Shown here: one piece after another, positions 50,886-64,000 of the stretch
How positions within the stretch are numbered: the stretch's first letter is position 1
Layout of the letters: every line of letters starts with the position of its first letter
Origin: Megaleporinus macrocephalus
Lineage: Eukaryota; Chordata; Actinopteri; Characiformes; Anostomidae
Direction: 5' to 3'
Assembly (NCBI GenBank): GCA_021613375.1
Contig: CM038703.1
Span: forward strand, 23,796,194 to 23,860,193
DNA length: 64,000 nt
The notes under the pieces: model-generated
Told to the model about the DNA's origin: nothing
What the model saw: the letters and a program-made list of their open reading frames with translations, nothing else
Databases searched by the model: none
Made by a program: the position numbers and the translations under genes

Positions 50886-52552
50886 TATGTATATATAAAA
50901 ATAAGATTAAACATTACATAAATTATCTTTGTACTTTTAAAAAAAAAATACAATACAATACAAACTTGTGGAAGTGAAGTGGAAATGTGTATATCTGGCA
51001 TACAGGTTTTTTAGATGTTCTACTCTTTTGTAAATCCCTTTCTAACCTGGAAAAGGTGGAAATAGTAAGAAAGCAGTACAGTTTTTTTGCTCCAACAAAA
51101 CACAATACAATTAATTGTATTGATTTCCATTATTGGAATTCCACAGTTTTGTTTTCATATTTTCGTGTTGTTTGTATGCTGCAGATGGTTATTAATTTAT
51201 CAATTATGTTTGGTTTGTGTGCTTTGAGAGGCTACCTAAATAAATTCAGCTTTCAAGTAATGTTGTATGGCTACTCAATTAACCCTAAGTTGTGTCTTGT
51301 ACTAAACAGAAAGTGAAGGCATAATTAAATCTTTAGTCAAAATGCACAGTATTGTGCAAAGTTTTCAGCCCTACTCAAACTCTCTCTTTTGATATTTTTG
51401 GGTTTACCCATTTTTTGCACTGGAGTGTACACGTCTCTTCAGTACAATTACATCAACAAACACAAGATTTAGACAGTAATTCCTACTTTCTTAATGTTTG
51501 CATTATGATCATGATCTATTTACCTGAAATGTTGATGATATTATGAAGTAATGTCGAAGTACCATTTCAGTGGTACTGTGTAGCTGTACAAGTGCCTAAT
51601 TATCACCCCTTTAATCTCCTTTCTCTGATTGACTATTTGTGTATCTTTCCACTGATGCTCTCCCATTGTAGAGAAGATGTTCTGCCATCCAGGCCAAGTA
51701 AATGGCTTATAAAAGACACAATTCAGAAAATGTTCAACACGGATACATGCGGTAGAACACAAAAATATGACAAGCAGCAGCTTTTTTTCCAACATAATAT
51801 GACATCTGCAAGGGAAATCCACCAAAATCCGGATATTTGCATCCAGACTAGACTAAATTTATCAGAGCGCAACTAAGTTGAAAAAACAGGCAATGCAGCA
51901 GGTGATTTTCTCAGTGAGGAGAAAGTTAAACATGAGCGATCCTGACAGAAACTAAATCACTGAGTCACACACATTAAGAGGAAATCAACTAATGCAAATG
52001 TATGACTTCATATTTCTGTATTTCATATTACAGACAGACATTTTTTAAACGATTTATCTCAGCTTAATATATCTCAGCTTAATTTTATCAGTAAAAGACT
52101 GTATAAAAGTAATAAGTAAAATAAGTAAAACAAACATATAATAACATTTTATTTTGGTTTCAGCAAGGACAACTGCCATTGAAATGAAGCACCACTTGTA
52201 TAAAGCTAAAGAGATACAACAAGAAAGAGGTTACTATAGCTCTACATTGGTTTCTCTCACTTTTTCCATTTAGTCAGCAAAAAAAACTCAGTTTCAAAAA
52301 GTCTAAAAGTACACATTAAAAGTGACAGTCAGACAGTTTGACAGAGGAATGCAAATAGAGAGTTGAAACGTTGTAAAACAAAAGACACCTCAAATGAGAA
52401 AATGAGCGCTGAAAACTAAATGAGAGGCAGCAGGATGTTAGGTCATTAGGTCAGTTGTTAGGAGTTTGTGTATGTACTTGTATGTTGCACTGGCTGGGTC
52501 TGTCATAGACTGTTTCTCTCTATCTGCCTCTTTTTTACCTTTCTTTCCACAG

Positions 52553-52786
52553 ATAGCAATTTCATCCTGGCCAATGCGCAAGTGTCGAAGGGCTTTCCTA
52601 TCGTGTACTGCTCCGATGGCTTCTGTGAGCTCACAGGTTTTGCACGCACTGAGGTCATGCAGCAGAGCTGTGCGTGCAAGTTCTTGTATGGGCCTGAGAC
52701 CAGTGAGCACGTCATTCTGCACGTGGATGCTGCACTCGAGGAGCGTAGCGAGCTCAAAGAGGAGATCATGTTCTACAAAAAGAGCG
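52553..52786 (+). CDS. KCNH8: KCNH8-type channel, coding exon 2 (PAS domain)
   Basis: 234 nt between a TTCTTTCCACAG acceptor and a GTGAGG donor, phase 1 in and out. It encodes residues 26-104: [40 protein letters not shown] and [14 protein letters not shown], ending IMFYKKSG. This is the core of the eag-type PAS domain, which packs against the C-terminal CNBH domain and slows gating. Compared with the human paralogues it follows KCNH8 at [12 protein letters not shown] and IMFYKK. At LTGF it resembles KCNH4/KCNH3, and at YGPETSE KCNH4. Intact, no stop. Confidence 0.95.
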
Positions 52787-53869
52787 GTGAGGGGAAAACA
52801 CAGTGCATTTCCACTAACACGCAATCTTCACATTCTTCAAACATTTGCCAGTTTCCCAGCCCTCTGTTGTCAGAATTCAAGTTCAGGAGACATAGTTGAA
52901 GAGAGAGAGATTTTCCACAGTTAGACTGCTCCATTGCCTTAAATACTAATTTGAACCACAGCGCCTAGGCCCACATATACATCAGGTATCTAAACCCAGT
53001 CTGCTTGTTTGCCCTAATAGAGCTTCAGGCATCTACACACCTTCTCATGCCACTTTCTGACATCTCACAAGAAGAAATCTTGCTGATGCCAATAAAAAAA
53101 AATTCTTATAATAGTTTGATTAACTCAAAGTGTTGAGTTATTGCATCATTCCTCTTCCTCCTTAGAAAGAGTCAAAGATCTTCCTATATCATAATCAGTT
53201 ATCAGCTGTATAACATAGCAGTTGTAAACTAATTCTGCAATAAGTCATAGAACAGCCGCTTTGTGCAACATGTAAACACAGCTTTACCTTGTGTGACTCG
53301 TCCTGAAAATTGGGAGAACTAAGCTTTATTTTGTTACTTTCCATCTTATAGTAAACTACATACATACTAGATTTGACTGTGGTAAAAAACACTGTTAAAT
53401 ACACCGTTAAAACACTATATTCTTACACCATCCCCATCAGACCTCTTCTTTTATTGTTTTTAAGCTATGGTGTCAGATTTTAATCCTGTGTTAATTATAT
53501 TTTTTTCTTTTTTTCTGCCTCTACTGAAAACACATTACATGTGAATTCACAAATAATGATGATAAAATATTTTTAACATACTACTAAGTGCTGCTGTTTT
53601 AAACACAGACAAAATTATGTGATCTGTTTGAACATAGTAAGGCAGTAAAAAGCTAGCGCTGGCTAAATAAACTTAGCTGACTACTCGGGGCTAGCAAAGC
53701 TGTGCCTAATTTAATGCTGTCCAGTGCCATGCGAAAAGCTTTGCCTGTCTCACAATGCACTGAGCTGTCTCATTGCTACTCTGATAGGACAGTTTTCTTC
53801 CATCTTCTTATTTTATTACGTTGTATGTAAATAAAAATCGTATCCGTTTTGTATTGCTCTTAGCTTGTT

Positions 53870-54050
53870 TTGCTATCCGGTATCGACCAGAGGAGGATGG
53901 ATTCCACTTTTGGAGACTGTTTTCTCTTGAGGTTTCTTCCTCTTCCTCTTTACTGTCGCCCCAGGCTTGCTCATTGGGGGCTTGGACCTAGATATTCTGT
54001 AAAACTGCTTTGTGACAGCTGTTGTAAAAGGCACTATATAAATACGTCTG
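53870..54050 (+). repeat. Dispersed retroposon-like repeat, 3' end
   Basis: Reads GACCAGAGGAGGATGGATTC, GAGGTTTCTTCCTCTTCCTC, TGTCGCCCCAGGCTTGCTCA and finally AAAGGCACTATATAAATA. I recognise this order as a very common fish repeat that ends in '...GCGCTATATAAATAAA'. Non-coding; the apparent short frames in it are not genes. Confidence 0.6.
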
Positions 54051-54822
54051 GTCAAAAAATTTGAATGCCTGAAACTAGTGAGGAGAAACACTGCCTGAAC
54101 ATAAATCCATTCATCTAATCATATCAGCATGTTTAGATACTTCCCCAGATTGCTCTCTGAGTTTAAAGCGCTTGGTGTGACTGAACTGATACATTTATAA
54201 AAAGAACTAGATTTAATGAAACACAAAATATACACGTGATTAGCATAATGTAACATAGCGTAACTGCTAGCTGGTAAATAACTGGTAATTGTATGGCAAT
54301 AACTGTCATAGTGATTGACAGTTTAACTGTCATGTTTAATTCAGTTTTGATGTTGATAGTCAGTTAAAATGGTTTGGTCAAAAAAATAAAAATGGTTTAA
54401 TTTTCATTTGCTCAAGTGGATGTGTACAGGTGTTGTAAGTTGGGCGTTGCTGAAATTTTAAGCAGTGTATAAATGGCATGTATAGTGACATCATGCAAAA
54501 TAGTTGCTTTTTTTCTTTCTGTCTTTCTATTTCGATAATTTACATAATATATAACTGATGTATGCAGCTTATGCACATGCCGCTGTCTCTGCTCTTTTCT
54601 TGATGGACTTTATGCAAATGAGCTGAGTAGTAACCAATGAGATTGTTGGTATGTGGCACAGAAGCTGATAATGTCATGCCTATTGTTCCACACTGAGATT
54701 CAGTGCTGAAATGCACATTGAGTGGGTGATAAATTAAGATATTATGACATTATATTGATATTATAATAATGCAATATTATTAATACTAATAGTTTCTGCT
54801 ATTTCTGATGACAACCACCAGT

Positions 54823-54898
54823 GAAGCACTTTGAGCTGCCAACGAAATCAAAAGTGCTTTATGAATTAAGATTATTAATATTATTATTATTATTATTC
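54823..54898 (+). repeat. Retroposon 3' tail with (ATT)n
   Basis: GTGAAGCACTTTGAGCTGCC, then AAAAGTGCTTTATGAATTAA and (ATT)n, the pattern of SINE/LINE 3' tails in fish ('AAGCACTTTGAGCTGC...GTGCTATATAAATAAA'). Confidence 0.55.
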
Positions 54899-55406
54899 TG
54901 TTAGATGCTGAATGCTACAGTGCAGTTGGACCATGTGAACACTGAGAAGCCCCCAAGAATCGCTTATTCTTGTGTTAGTTTGCTATTTATGAAACAAGGA
55001 TCCCCAGAGGAACCTTTAGAGGAAGGTGGTAGTATTTTACATTTCCCCACTGTTGCTGGTAATTGTAAGGCTTTTTTCCATTTGGAACTAGAGATTTGAA
55101 AAAGACCTCACCAGCTGTGAGCAATCAGATGGAATTCCCCTTAAGGCTCCCAGTAAAAGGCTATGGCTGCTACTGAGAACATGTGCACATAAACACACAC
55201 ACACACACACATACACATACATTCACACACATTTGGACAATGTAATGGTCTCATTTACAGATATTCTATAGTGATGGATCCTTTCATGCTTTTTCCTGTG
55301 CTTGCAGACTATCCTGCCCACTGATTTACTCTTAAATCATCATCATGTTGTGTCTGTATATGTATGTGTATGTTATGCTATCCTCTCTTATATCTCATCT
55401 ATACAG

Positions 55407-55538
55407 GTTCTGTGTTTTGGTGTCTACTGGATGTTGTGCCCATTAAGAATGAGAAAGGAGATGTCGTGCTTTTCCTAGCTTCATTCAAAGACATCACAGA
55501 CACCAAGGCTAAAGCCTTCCTTGAGGAAAAGAAGGAAG
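55407..55538 (+). CDS. KCNH8: KCNH8-type channel, coding exon 3 (end of PAS domain)
   Basis: 132 nt, acceptor CTATACAG, donor GTTAGT, phase 1 in and out. It encodes residues 104-148: [36 protein letters not shown] and FLEEKKE. The FWCLLD...[23 protein letters not shown] block is almost identical to human KCNH8 (human has SPFWCLLDIV) and closes the PAS beta-sheet. The lysine/glutamate-rich end starts the variable PAS-S1 linker. Confidence 0.95.
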
Positions 55539-55639
55539 GTTAGTGTATGTGTGTGGGGGTGTGTGCAGTGAAGTCAAAAAGACCAGATGAAAAGGTTGGT
55601 ATTGTTTTTGTTTGAACCTGGAAATAAAAGACGGAAGGT

Positions 55640-55641
<2 letters not shown>

Positions 55642-55712
<71 letters not shown>
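55642..55712. repeat. (TA)n microsatellite
   Basis: About 35 uninterrupted TA units. The tyrosine/isoleucine open frames over it on both strands are artefacts. Confidence 0.95.
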
Positions 55713-55714
<2 letters not shown>

Positions 55715-57732
55715 TGCTTTTACCAGTAACATGCTTTCTATGCTTTCTAAGTTATTGCACAGCTTTTGCATAGTGTTGCACATTTGGACATTTTAAATAT
55801 AAGTCAAAGACAGAATAAAGGAAGACACAGGTAAAAGTGAATGCTCGTTATGCTCAGTGTGTGTCTACTTACAGAGAAAGTTCAATAAAAACAAAGTCAA
55901 TCAGTTTGCAGGTCTCACCTCTGAGTGCTTTTTGAGGGAAGGACAAAGCAAGAATAGAGCTCATTTACATACATTAATCTTAAAGGCACAGTAACAAAAA
56001 TGGCTTTTTAATAAGGGATAAAGAGATGTCAGGCAATAGTTATGTAATATGATTTAGGACCATTTTGGCACATAAAACTATACACATTAACTGGACCTCA
56101 ATAGATGCAATACAATACATGTAGGATTTTAAAGTATCATGATATATTTTTGAATATACTGTCCACTGTATAATTGTATGACACTGTGTTAATGTCAGTG
56201 TGAAGTCATTTGTAGGTGAAAGATGGTGAATCATTTCAGGGGGCTGTTAGAACAGGGAAACTACTTTTCCCCATTTGACCAATAACCTAGATTGTTGTTG
56301 GCCTCAAACTCTTTTAGAGAGAGTGCAGGACAGGGAATCCCAATATCCCTCTCACTCTCTTTCATAGACTTTCTCTTACCTACTTCGGTCATTTATGTCG
56401 TTATTCCCTCCTCACCTGCACTCCCCATTTTGTCTTTCACTTGTTATTCTCTCTCCACCCCCCCAGCCCCCCCTTTCTCTCTCTCTCTCTGACCTGCTGT
56501 GTGATAGTAAATTGGAGTTGGATTCATTAGGGTCTATTATAAGCACAGTGCTGCTGGACTCCCTGCGGACTGCACTCTTTTATGGATGAGTTTCTGTCAC
56601 TGCTCTCCTCAGTGGCCCCCGCGGCTTGATATGATCTCCACCTTTTGGTAATAGCCATGAGCCCCAGCACTCCCAACCACTACCACCCCCTCCCCCAGCC
56701 CTTTAGCCATCTCTACATCTATCTTCCCATCCATTTATTCTCTTCTCCTCTGGACTCTTTTGGTATGCTGTGCACCAGGGCCTTCGGCTATGAAGGTTGC
56801 CAACTAGTCAGATGTTTTCTGTATTAAACCCTTTTTCACAGTAGCTATACATTTCCATGTTTTACATGTCTGTCTGTCTGTCACTATGCCCTTTAGTAGT
56901 GCTAATGGAATATATTTGATCATTTTAAAATGAACAAAACCAAAAGCGACTGGATTTTTGTCCAGCAGGCATGTCATCATTTTGGAAAGAGTTATTACTG
57001 TGTTTAAATAAATGGTTAGGGTGTCAGTTCTAAATTATTTTTAAGAAAGCTGCTGTCCATTTTATCTTGATACAGTCATCTTTGTGGAGTGTTTTCACAG
57101 CAGATTCTCAGATATCCCCCTTCAACCATCATTGCTCGCTAGCAGCTCAGTATTTCACATCGAGCCAAAATGTACCTTGTTGGAGAAAAAATAAAAAAGG
57201 AAAAAAATATATTACTTCATTATATAAATTTAAACACCCACATTCTGTTCTATTGGAGTGGTCAGAAGTAAGCCTGCAAAAAGAGGCTACAAATGCTATA
57301 TCACACCAACACACATGTACACACATAGCACAATAAGGCCAGATTCAGAACTTCTATAGTAAAACTGCTACACCACACAAATGTGTCACAGTAAATGTGT
57401 CACAGTGTGGCCAAAATACTTTGATAACGTAGTGATGAGTACTCAATACACTGTCCTATATGTGTTCAGTAATATATTTTGTTATAATACATACAATTGT
57501 AACATATTCCGAATACATGCATAAAACACATAAGATTTTCACACTATCCCTCACTGTTACTGGTTGGCAGTACATTTCATGTAATCATTGTGTGAATATG
57601 TTTTTTTTTAAATATTAACTTATAATTCAAATGAAGTTCAAAAAATGTTTGTCTGCTTCAATAACCTGAGTATGAGTCCAGTACAGCACTGAGGCTAAAC
57701 CCATCACCTGCCAACATGTGCACTACTGAGAG

Positions 57733-58398
57733 TAACTAATCATTATATTGATTTATCAGCCTACTCAGAATTTAGTAGAGCTCAGTAATACTGAGATTAA
57801 TAACTAATAATTACATTGATTTATCAGCCTACTCAGACTTTTGTAGAGCTCAGTAACACAGAGATTAATAACTAATTATTACAATGATTCATCAGCCTAC
57901 TCAGAATTTAGTAGAGCTCAGTAACACTGAAATTAATAACTAATCATTACATTGATTTATCAGCCTACTCAGACTTTGGCAGAGCTCAGTAACACTGAGA
58001 TTAATAACTAATCGTTACATTGATTTATCAGCCTACTCAGACTTATGTAGAGCTCAGTAACACTGAGATTAATAACTAATCATTACATTAATTTATCAGT
58101 CTACTCAGACTTTAGCAGAGCTCAGTAACACTGAGATTAATAACTAATCATTACATTGGGTTATCAGTCTACTTAGACTTAAGTAGAGCTCAGTAACACT
58201 GAGATTAAAAATTAATCATTACATTGATTTATCAGTCTACTCAGACTTAAGTAGAGCTCAGTAACACTGAGATTAATAACTAATCATTACATTGATTTAG
58301 CAGTCTACTCAGACTTAAGTAGAGCTCAGTAACACTGAGATTAATAACTAATTATCACGTTGATTTATTAGTCTACTTATGCTTTAGCAGAAACTTTA
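57733..58398. repeat. 68-bp minisatellite, nine full units plus a partial tenth
   Basis: Units start at 57733, 57801, 57869 and so on every 68 bp. Each reads approximately TAACTAATCATTACATTGAT, TTATCAGCCTACTCAGACTT, then a short variable core and GAGCTCAGTAACACTGAGAT with TAA. The period is exact across all nine full units and variation is only by substitution. The last, partial unit decays after about 55 bp. AGAGCTC is conserved in every full unit. Non-coding. Confidence 0.95.
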
Positions 58399-58664
58399 GT
58401 GTTTATAAAGAAGTTGTTAATTGGGGTCTCCTTTAGAATGCTAAGCACTGATTCTAAAATAGTAAATAAACCATCCATTGATGGTGTGTCTTTTGTAGAT
58501 TGTATGTTTTACACGAGAAGTAATCTCAAAGTATTTTCAAGATGTATAAATAACTATATTCTTAAACTGCTTTTGCAGAATTTAACTCAGACTGAATACA
58601 GATACTCCCTTACTGTACGTATTCATGTACATTTTTACAATTCTTGTATTCTGTTACATCCCAA

Positions 58665-59155
58665 CCCTGTTAGCGTGTTGTATCTTTTAAACACTAGGCC
58701 ATACATATTAAAAGACCCATGCCAGGTCAGGCTCTGGTTGGCTGCCAACGTGGACTCTGTAATTCCTTACCCTGCTCCTTTCTTTCTGTCTGTTTCTGCC
58801 ATTGTTTATCTTGCCCTCATGTTCTTTCCATGTGCTTCTGTTTATTTTGGTTTTGTGGCTCATCCCTGTCTCTGCCCTCTTCTCATGCTTCTCACCTGTT
58901 CCAAGTTTGTGGCTCATCCCTGTCCCAGGTGTTTCTTGTCTGTCCTTGTGTATTTATACCCCTCTGTTCGCTCCTAGTCTTGGTCTGGCATTTGTGGATT
59001 TGTGAATGTTAACTTGTGATTTGTTTTATCATGGACTTGTACTCTTACCATCTCTGCCTGCACTCTGACTCTTGGCCATGTTAACCTGAACTCCAGTAAA
59101 CTGACTTTGCATTTGTATCTGCCTTCCTTCTCTGCTTCTAATCTATCACAGACTC
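58665..59155. repeat. Dispersed repeat with internal direct duplication
   Basis: A T/C-rich segment whose 3' end (AACTCCAGTAAACTGACTTT, GCATTTGTATCTGCCTTCC) resembles the end of a common fish repeat. TTTGTGGCTCATCCCTGTC occurs at about 58853 and again at about 58906. A 192-codon open frame crossing it (from 58399) has no family resemblance and ends in this repeat, so I do not treat it as a gene. Confidence 0.5.
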
Positions 59156-59834
59156 AAAGAAAAAAACAGAAATGGTCTAAATCTATAGTTTTATCAACAG
59201 AACTCTAAGGTTTAAGTGAAGGAGTGCTGGCAAATAATAGTAAATTGTATATTAAAGATGCTTTAATATACATAACTTTAATCAAGACATTGTTTATCAT
59301 AAAATGTTTATATAAAAATTAGTTTAAAATTCTACTTTTAATTGAAGCAAACATTTTAAGCATTTACAATTTTTAAAAATGGGTTAGGCATGGAAAGACT
59401 TTTTCCACAATGGTGCACCTGCTTTCACATAACAACAATATGAAGGTCCAATATAGGTCAGTTCAAGTGAGCAACAGGCTATGGTGAATGCAACCAGGGG
59501 AAAGTAATTGCTCCCTACTTCCTTTTTGCTATTGGTATGAAAATAACAGCAACCATGTATTTCTGTTTGCATCAAAAGCTGCAAAATTACCTTCAGAATT
59601 ATCAGTGGATCTTTTTTATTCAATATGTAAAAGCACTGGTGGTAGCACAGAAAAAGGGAATTGTGTCCCCTATGTAATGTCAAATATTATTCAGAGCAGC
59701 TTACGTAAAAGTTCCTTTTTTAATGGAAATGCCAAGTCTGCTTTTGAAGTACACCAATGTGTTCACATTATGTAAACCTTCATTCATAATTATTCATTTA
59801 TATATATAGTGACTTTCTATGCCTCTTATTCCAG

Positions 59835-59965
59835 AGCTTCGTCGCGGGCAGGTTAAGGGCGGGTCTCCATTTGGCTCGGCTCGGCTGCGCTCCAGCACTG
59901 TTCTCTACCACATCTCAGGACACCTGCACAACCGGCAGAAACAGAGCAAAATCAAACTCAACAAG
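59835..59965 (+). CDS. KCNH8: KCNH8-type channel, coding exon 4 (PAS-S1 linker)
   Basis: 131 nt, acceptor TTATTCCAG, donor GTGAGA, phase 1 in, phase 0 out. It encodes ELRRGQVKGGSPFGSARLRS (148-167), STVLYHISGHLHNRQKQSKI and KLNK. SAR.RS..VLYHISGHL is the recognisable ELK linker block (human KCNH8 SARRRSRAVLYHISGHL). The arginine-rich SARRRS motif is weakened here to SARLRS. The preceding basic stretch differs from human in length and sequence, as expected for this variable linker. Confidence 0.93.
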
Positions 59966-61678
<1,713 letters not shown>

Positions 61679-61836
61679 ACATCGTGCTCAGCTTCCGCAC
61701 CACATACGTCAGCAAGTCGGGCCAAGTGATCTTCGATGCGCGGCAAATCTGCATCCATTACCTGACAACTTGGTTTATCATAGACCTTGTGGCCGCGCTG
61801 CCCTTCGACCTCCTCTACACCTTTAAAGTCAGCGTG
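61679..61836 (+). CDS. KCNH8: KCNH8-type channel, coding exon 6 (S2-S3)
   Basis: 158 nt, acceptor CATGGCAG, donor GTAAGT, phase 1 in, phase 0 out. It encodes residues 270-322: [40 protein letters not shown] and [13 protein letters not shown]. This completes S2, includes the cytosolic S2-S3 loop and S3 (about 297-318). The S3 block [15 protein letters not shown] matches human KCNH8. Residue 274 is serine (AGC) where KCNH channels typically have asparagine (NFRTTYV or NFHTTFV), a one-base change. The voltage sensor S4, pore and C-terminal domains are encoded beyond the window. Confidence 0.95.
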
Positions 61837-64000
61837 GTAAGTTAAGTAGTTTACAACAACAGTGGAACCTTAACTCATTTTTCTGTTTCACTGTTAAGAG
61901 TTGCAGATTTTAAACCTAAACTGATGCCATAATTTTGTTTGTAAACATAAAAGTATATATTTTGTAATTATTTGAATTTGCTGATTATTTATTGTTGTGT
62001 GTTCAAATTTTGTTTTATTGAAAAAAAAATGCCTTTAACTGTTTTGACATGTTTTGGTCAAATGTTTGTGTGGAATGCATGCAAATGGAAAAGAGTTGAA
62101 AGTGAAGTTTCTAATAGTTCTCTCTTTTTTATCTTATTAGTAATAACTACTAAAAAATAATCTACTAACGATGGAATTCATATATAAGGCATTTTGTTAT
62201 TACAGTGAGGAATTAACAGCTTAAAATCCCGGGCTTATTAAATTCTAAAGTTTATTATTCAGCAATTACATGAACTACAGTGCATACAGGCTGGGTAATT
62301 CTGAAGTTATATACTGTAAAATAGTTGCTTTAACTCAAAAAAATGAGTGTGTAGTTAAATTCATTTTTAATAATAAGTCAGCAGAACAAGAATCTGTGTT
62401 TTACGCCAAAAACAAAGTATTTTATGTTCAAATAACAAAAAATTGTAAGCCATCCCAAACACTAACTTTTTAAAGTGAATCCCACAATGCCCCTGACCCC
62501 CCAACACATATGAAAGAACCTACATTGTCTGTTGATGCAGCAATATATGTAAAGTTAAGGTAATACAAGCTTTCCTACCAAGACATCATGTGGGACTGCC
62601 ATAACTAATATGCCCTAAACTAAATTCCTACACAGGTGAGCCTTGTGAAGTGTATTGTGATATTAACAGTGTCACTATCCATCAGGTTACTCAATTGCCT
62701 TGAAAACAAGTTTAGTAGCACAAGACTTTAAAATCGCTGTGAATGTACTGTTGTTTACTTGTACTGAGTGTGTTAATGGGATTTTATTAAACTTTATCAC
62801 TTTAGCACCCACATTTCATTTGTTATTTTTCTAGCCATGAAAGTTTAAATTAAGAACAGTGTGTATATTGTGGTGGCTTATTATGCTTTTCACCCAATAC
62901 AATTTTATTAACCCAACTACAGAAATGTTTAAACTTCTGCCTTCACGCCTTCACATGTAAACAACAGTATTTGTTTTTTAGGCAATTGTGTAACATCCTG
63001 AAGGATAATGATCCTATTAATCTCATAATTTCCTCCCTAGTTTATCTGCAGGTGTGTTAATGTGTTATGTCAGTCCAAGCGTGTTGTCTGTGGTGTACCT
63101 GTGACTGCATATTTTCTATTAGCTGTTAGCTTAGTTGATTTGCTTGCATGATAGGATTTTTATTTGCCATTACATATCTGTACTAGCAGCAGGGACACCA
63201 GTACGACTTGTTGGTTCTCTGAAAACTTTATGGATGGGCCCTTTGCCCCAAATAATTTTACCTGAGGTTTTCCTCAACATTAAAATGTGCCAAAATTCTT
63301 TATTTTGTTTTAGCTTCACAATTCCAACCCTTATTATACATAATACATATTACTATACATTATACATAAGCAACATATCAATATGCTCCACTCAACTTTC
63401 TGAAATTTATAGATGCTTTCCAAATACGATGCATCTACACTGTTAAAACAATTTCAATACTGTAAAAGAGAACTGCTTTTCTGTCTGTATGCAAGTTTCT
63501 GAATTGCTTAATTTAAAACTTAACAGCACCAACTTTACAAATACAAGTAACTTAAAATAACTGATTTCACAGCTTTTCTTCTGTAACGTGGGGACTTTTG
63601 AATTTACCTAGATCCAACAGCTTTTTTGAGTTTATTCAACTTGAGGGCACCAATTTCAAACTTTCCTAGTTTACTCATTCTGGATCCAGTTTGGTATATA
63701 ATAAACATTGTTTTATTTACTGTCCCCACTTCTATCAGACAAGGCCATTAGATCGTTGGGCACTAACTTGTGAATAGCTATAGCATTGTTGGGGCTCAAA
63801 CTTGTCGACTTGTTAAGAGGGAAAACTGAGTGATGGAATTATGTGATGGAAATCAGTCTCAGCTGGTGCGGACACTGAGTAAAAATGCAAACCTGATATT
63901 TATCAAACTGAGCTGTAGAACTAACATAGCAAAATAACTTTTGAGTTTAAGTGAAGTTTGAGTTGAGCTAACTTAAACAATCAGCTACCTTATAATTTTA
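61837..64000 (+). other. KCNH8: Intron 6, right edge of window
   Basis: The donor GTAAGT begins at 61837. The next expected exon (S4, starting near SLVHLLKTVRLLRLLRLL in the family) was not seen, so it lies outside. AT-rich, with no repeat or exon that I can support. Confidence 0.75.

Larger units (their letters stand above)
52787..55406 (+). other. KCNH8: Intron 2 of the KCNH8-type gene
   Basis: 2.6 kb, GTGAGG to CTATACAG. Contains two retroposon-like repeats (53870-54050 and 54823-54898) and an (AC)n tract near 55194-55212. The rest is unassigned AT-rich intron. Confidence 0.8.
55539..59834 (+). other. KCNH8: Intron 3 of the KCNH8-type gene
   Basis: 4.3 kb, GTTAGT to TTATTCCAG. It holds a (TA)n tract (55642-55712), a pyrimidine-rich stretch near 56440-56490, a 68-bp minisatellite (57733-58398) and a repeat with an internal duplication (58665-59155). 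Sequence 55720-57730 and 59160-59834 is otherwise unassigned. Confidence 0.8.

Noticed and set aside
58399..58977. A 192-codon open frame on the plus strand
   Set aside because: It starts at the end of the minisatellite and runs into a dispersed repeat. The peptide has no family resemblance, and it lies within a KCNH8 intron on the same strand with no splice context.

Overview
The window is vertebrate nuclear DNA, almost certainly from a ray-finned fish and probably an otophysan (catfish/characin-like) lineage. The evidence is small phased exons with canonical GT/AG junctions in long introns, fish-type L2/CR1 LINEs, Tc1-like and hAT-like remnants, and many microsatellites. No prokaryotic gene, CRISPR array, rRNA or tRNA was seen. 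Most open frames of 60-130 codons here are chance frames in AT-rich intron or repeat sequence.

Two protein-coding genes were recognised, arranged head to head. (1) TBC1D5 (retromer/Rab7 GTPase-activating protein) lies on the minus strand. A CpG-rich promoter and probable non-coding first exon sit near 22.56-22.69 kb, the start-codon exon is 9979-10078, and an exon entering the TBC domain is 1226-1334. The gene continues past the left edge. (2) A KCNH8-type (ELK3) voltage-gated potassium channel lies on the plus strand. Its CpG-rich leader is near 33.3-33.54 kb and six in-phase coding exons (33545-33620, 52553-52786, 55407-55538, 59835-59965, 60552-60786, 61679-61836) give the first 322 residues: PAS-cap, PAS domain, linker, S1, S2 and S3. 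The rest lies beyond the right edge.

The 11 kb between the two promoters holds a 1.56 kb fold-back element (arms about 570 bp) and a 2.2 kb hAT-like element inserted in an older repeat.

Introns are rich in mobile DNA. A nearly full-length L2-type LINE (4121-7490) with an 881-codon endonuclease/reverse-transcriptase frame sits inside an inverted-repeat element. A second, 5'-truncated L2 copy (8312-9629) has a 10-bp target duplication. In KCNH8 intron 1 another truncated LINE with a long (GATA)n tail (44471-45598) splits a Tc1-like transposase remnant. Tandem arrays include a regular 68-bp minisatellite (57733-58398) and two degenerate ones (16481-16912; 42430-43110).

I found no clearly new biological system. 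The most useful signals are the direct TBC1D5-KCNH8 neighbourhood without SATB1, a CLEAR-like E-box/CRE at the TBC1D5 promoter, an out-of-frame upstream ORF overlapping the KCNH8 start codon, and the datable nested insertions. Family assignments rest on remembered protein families, not on a search.
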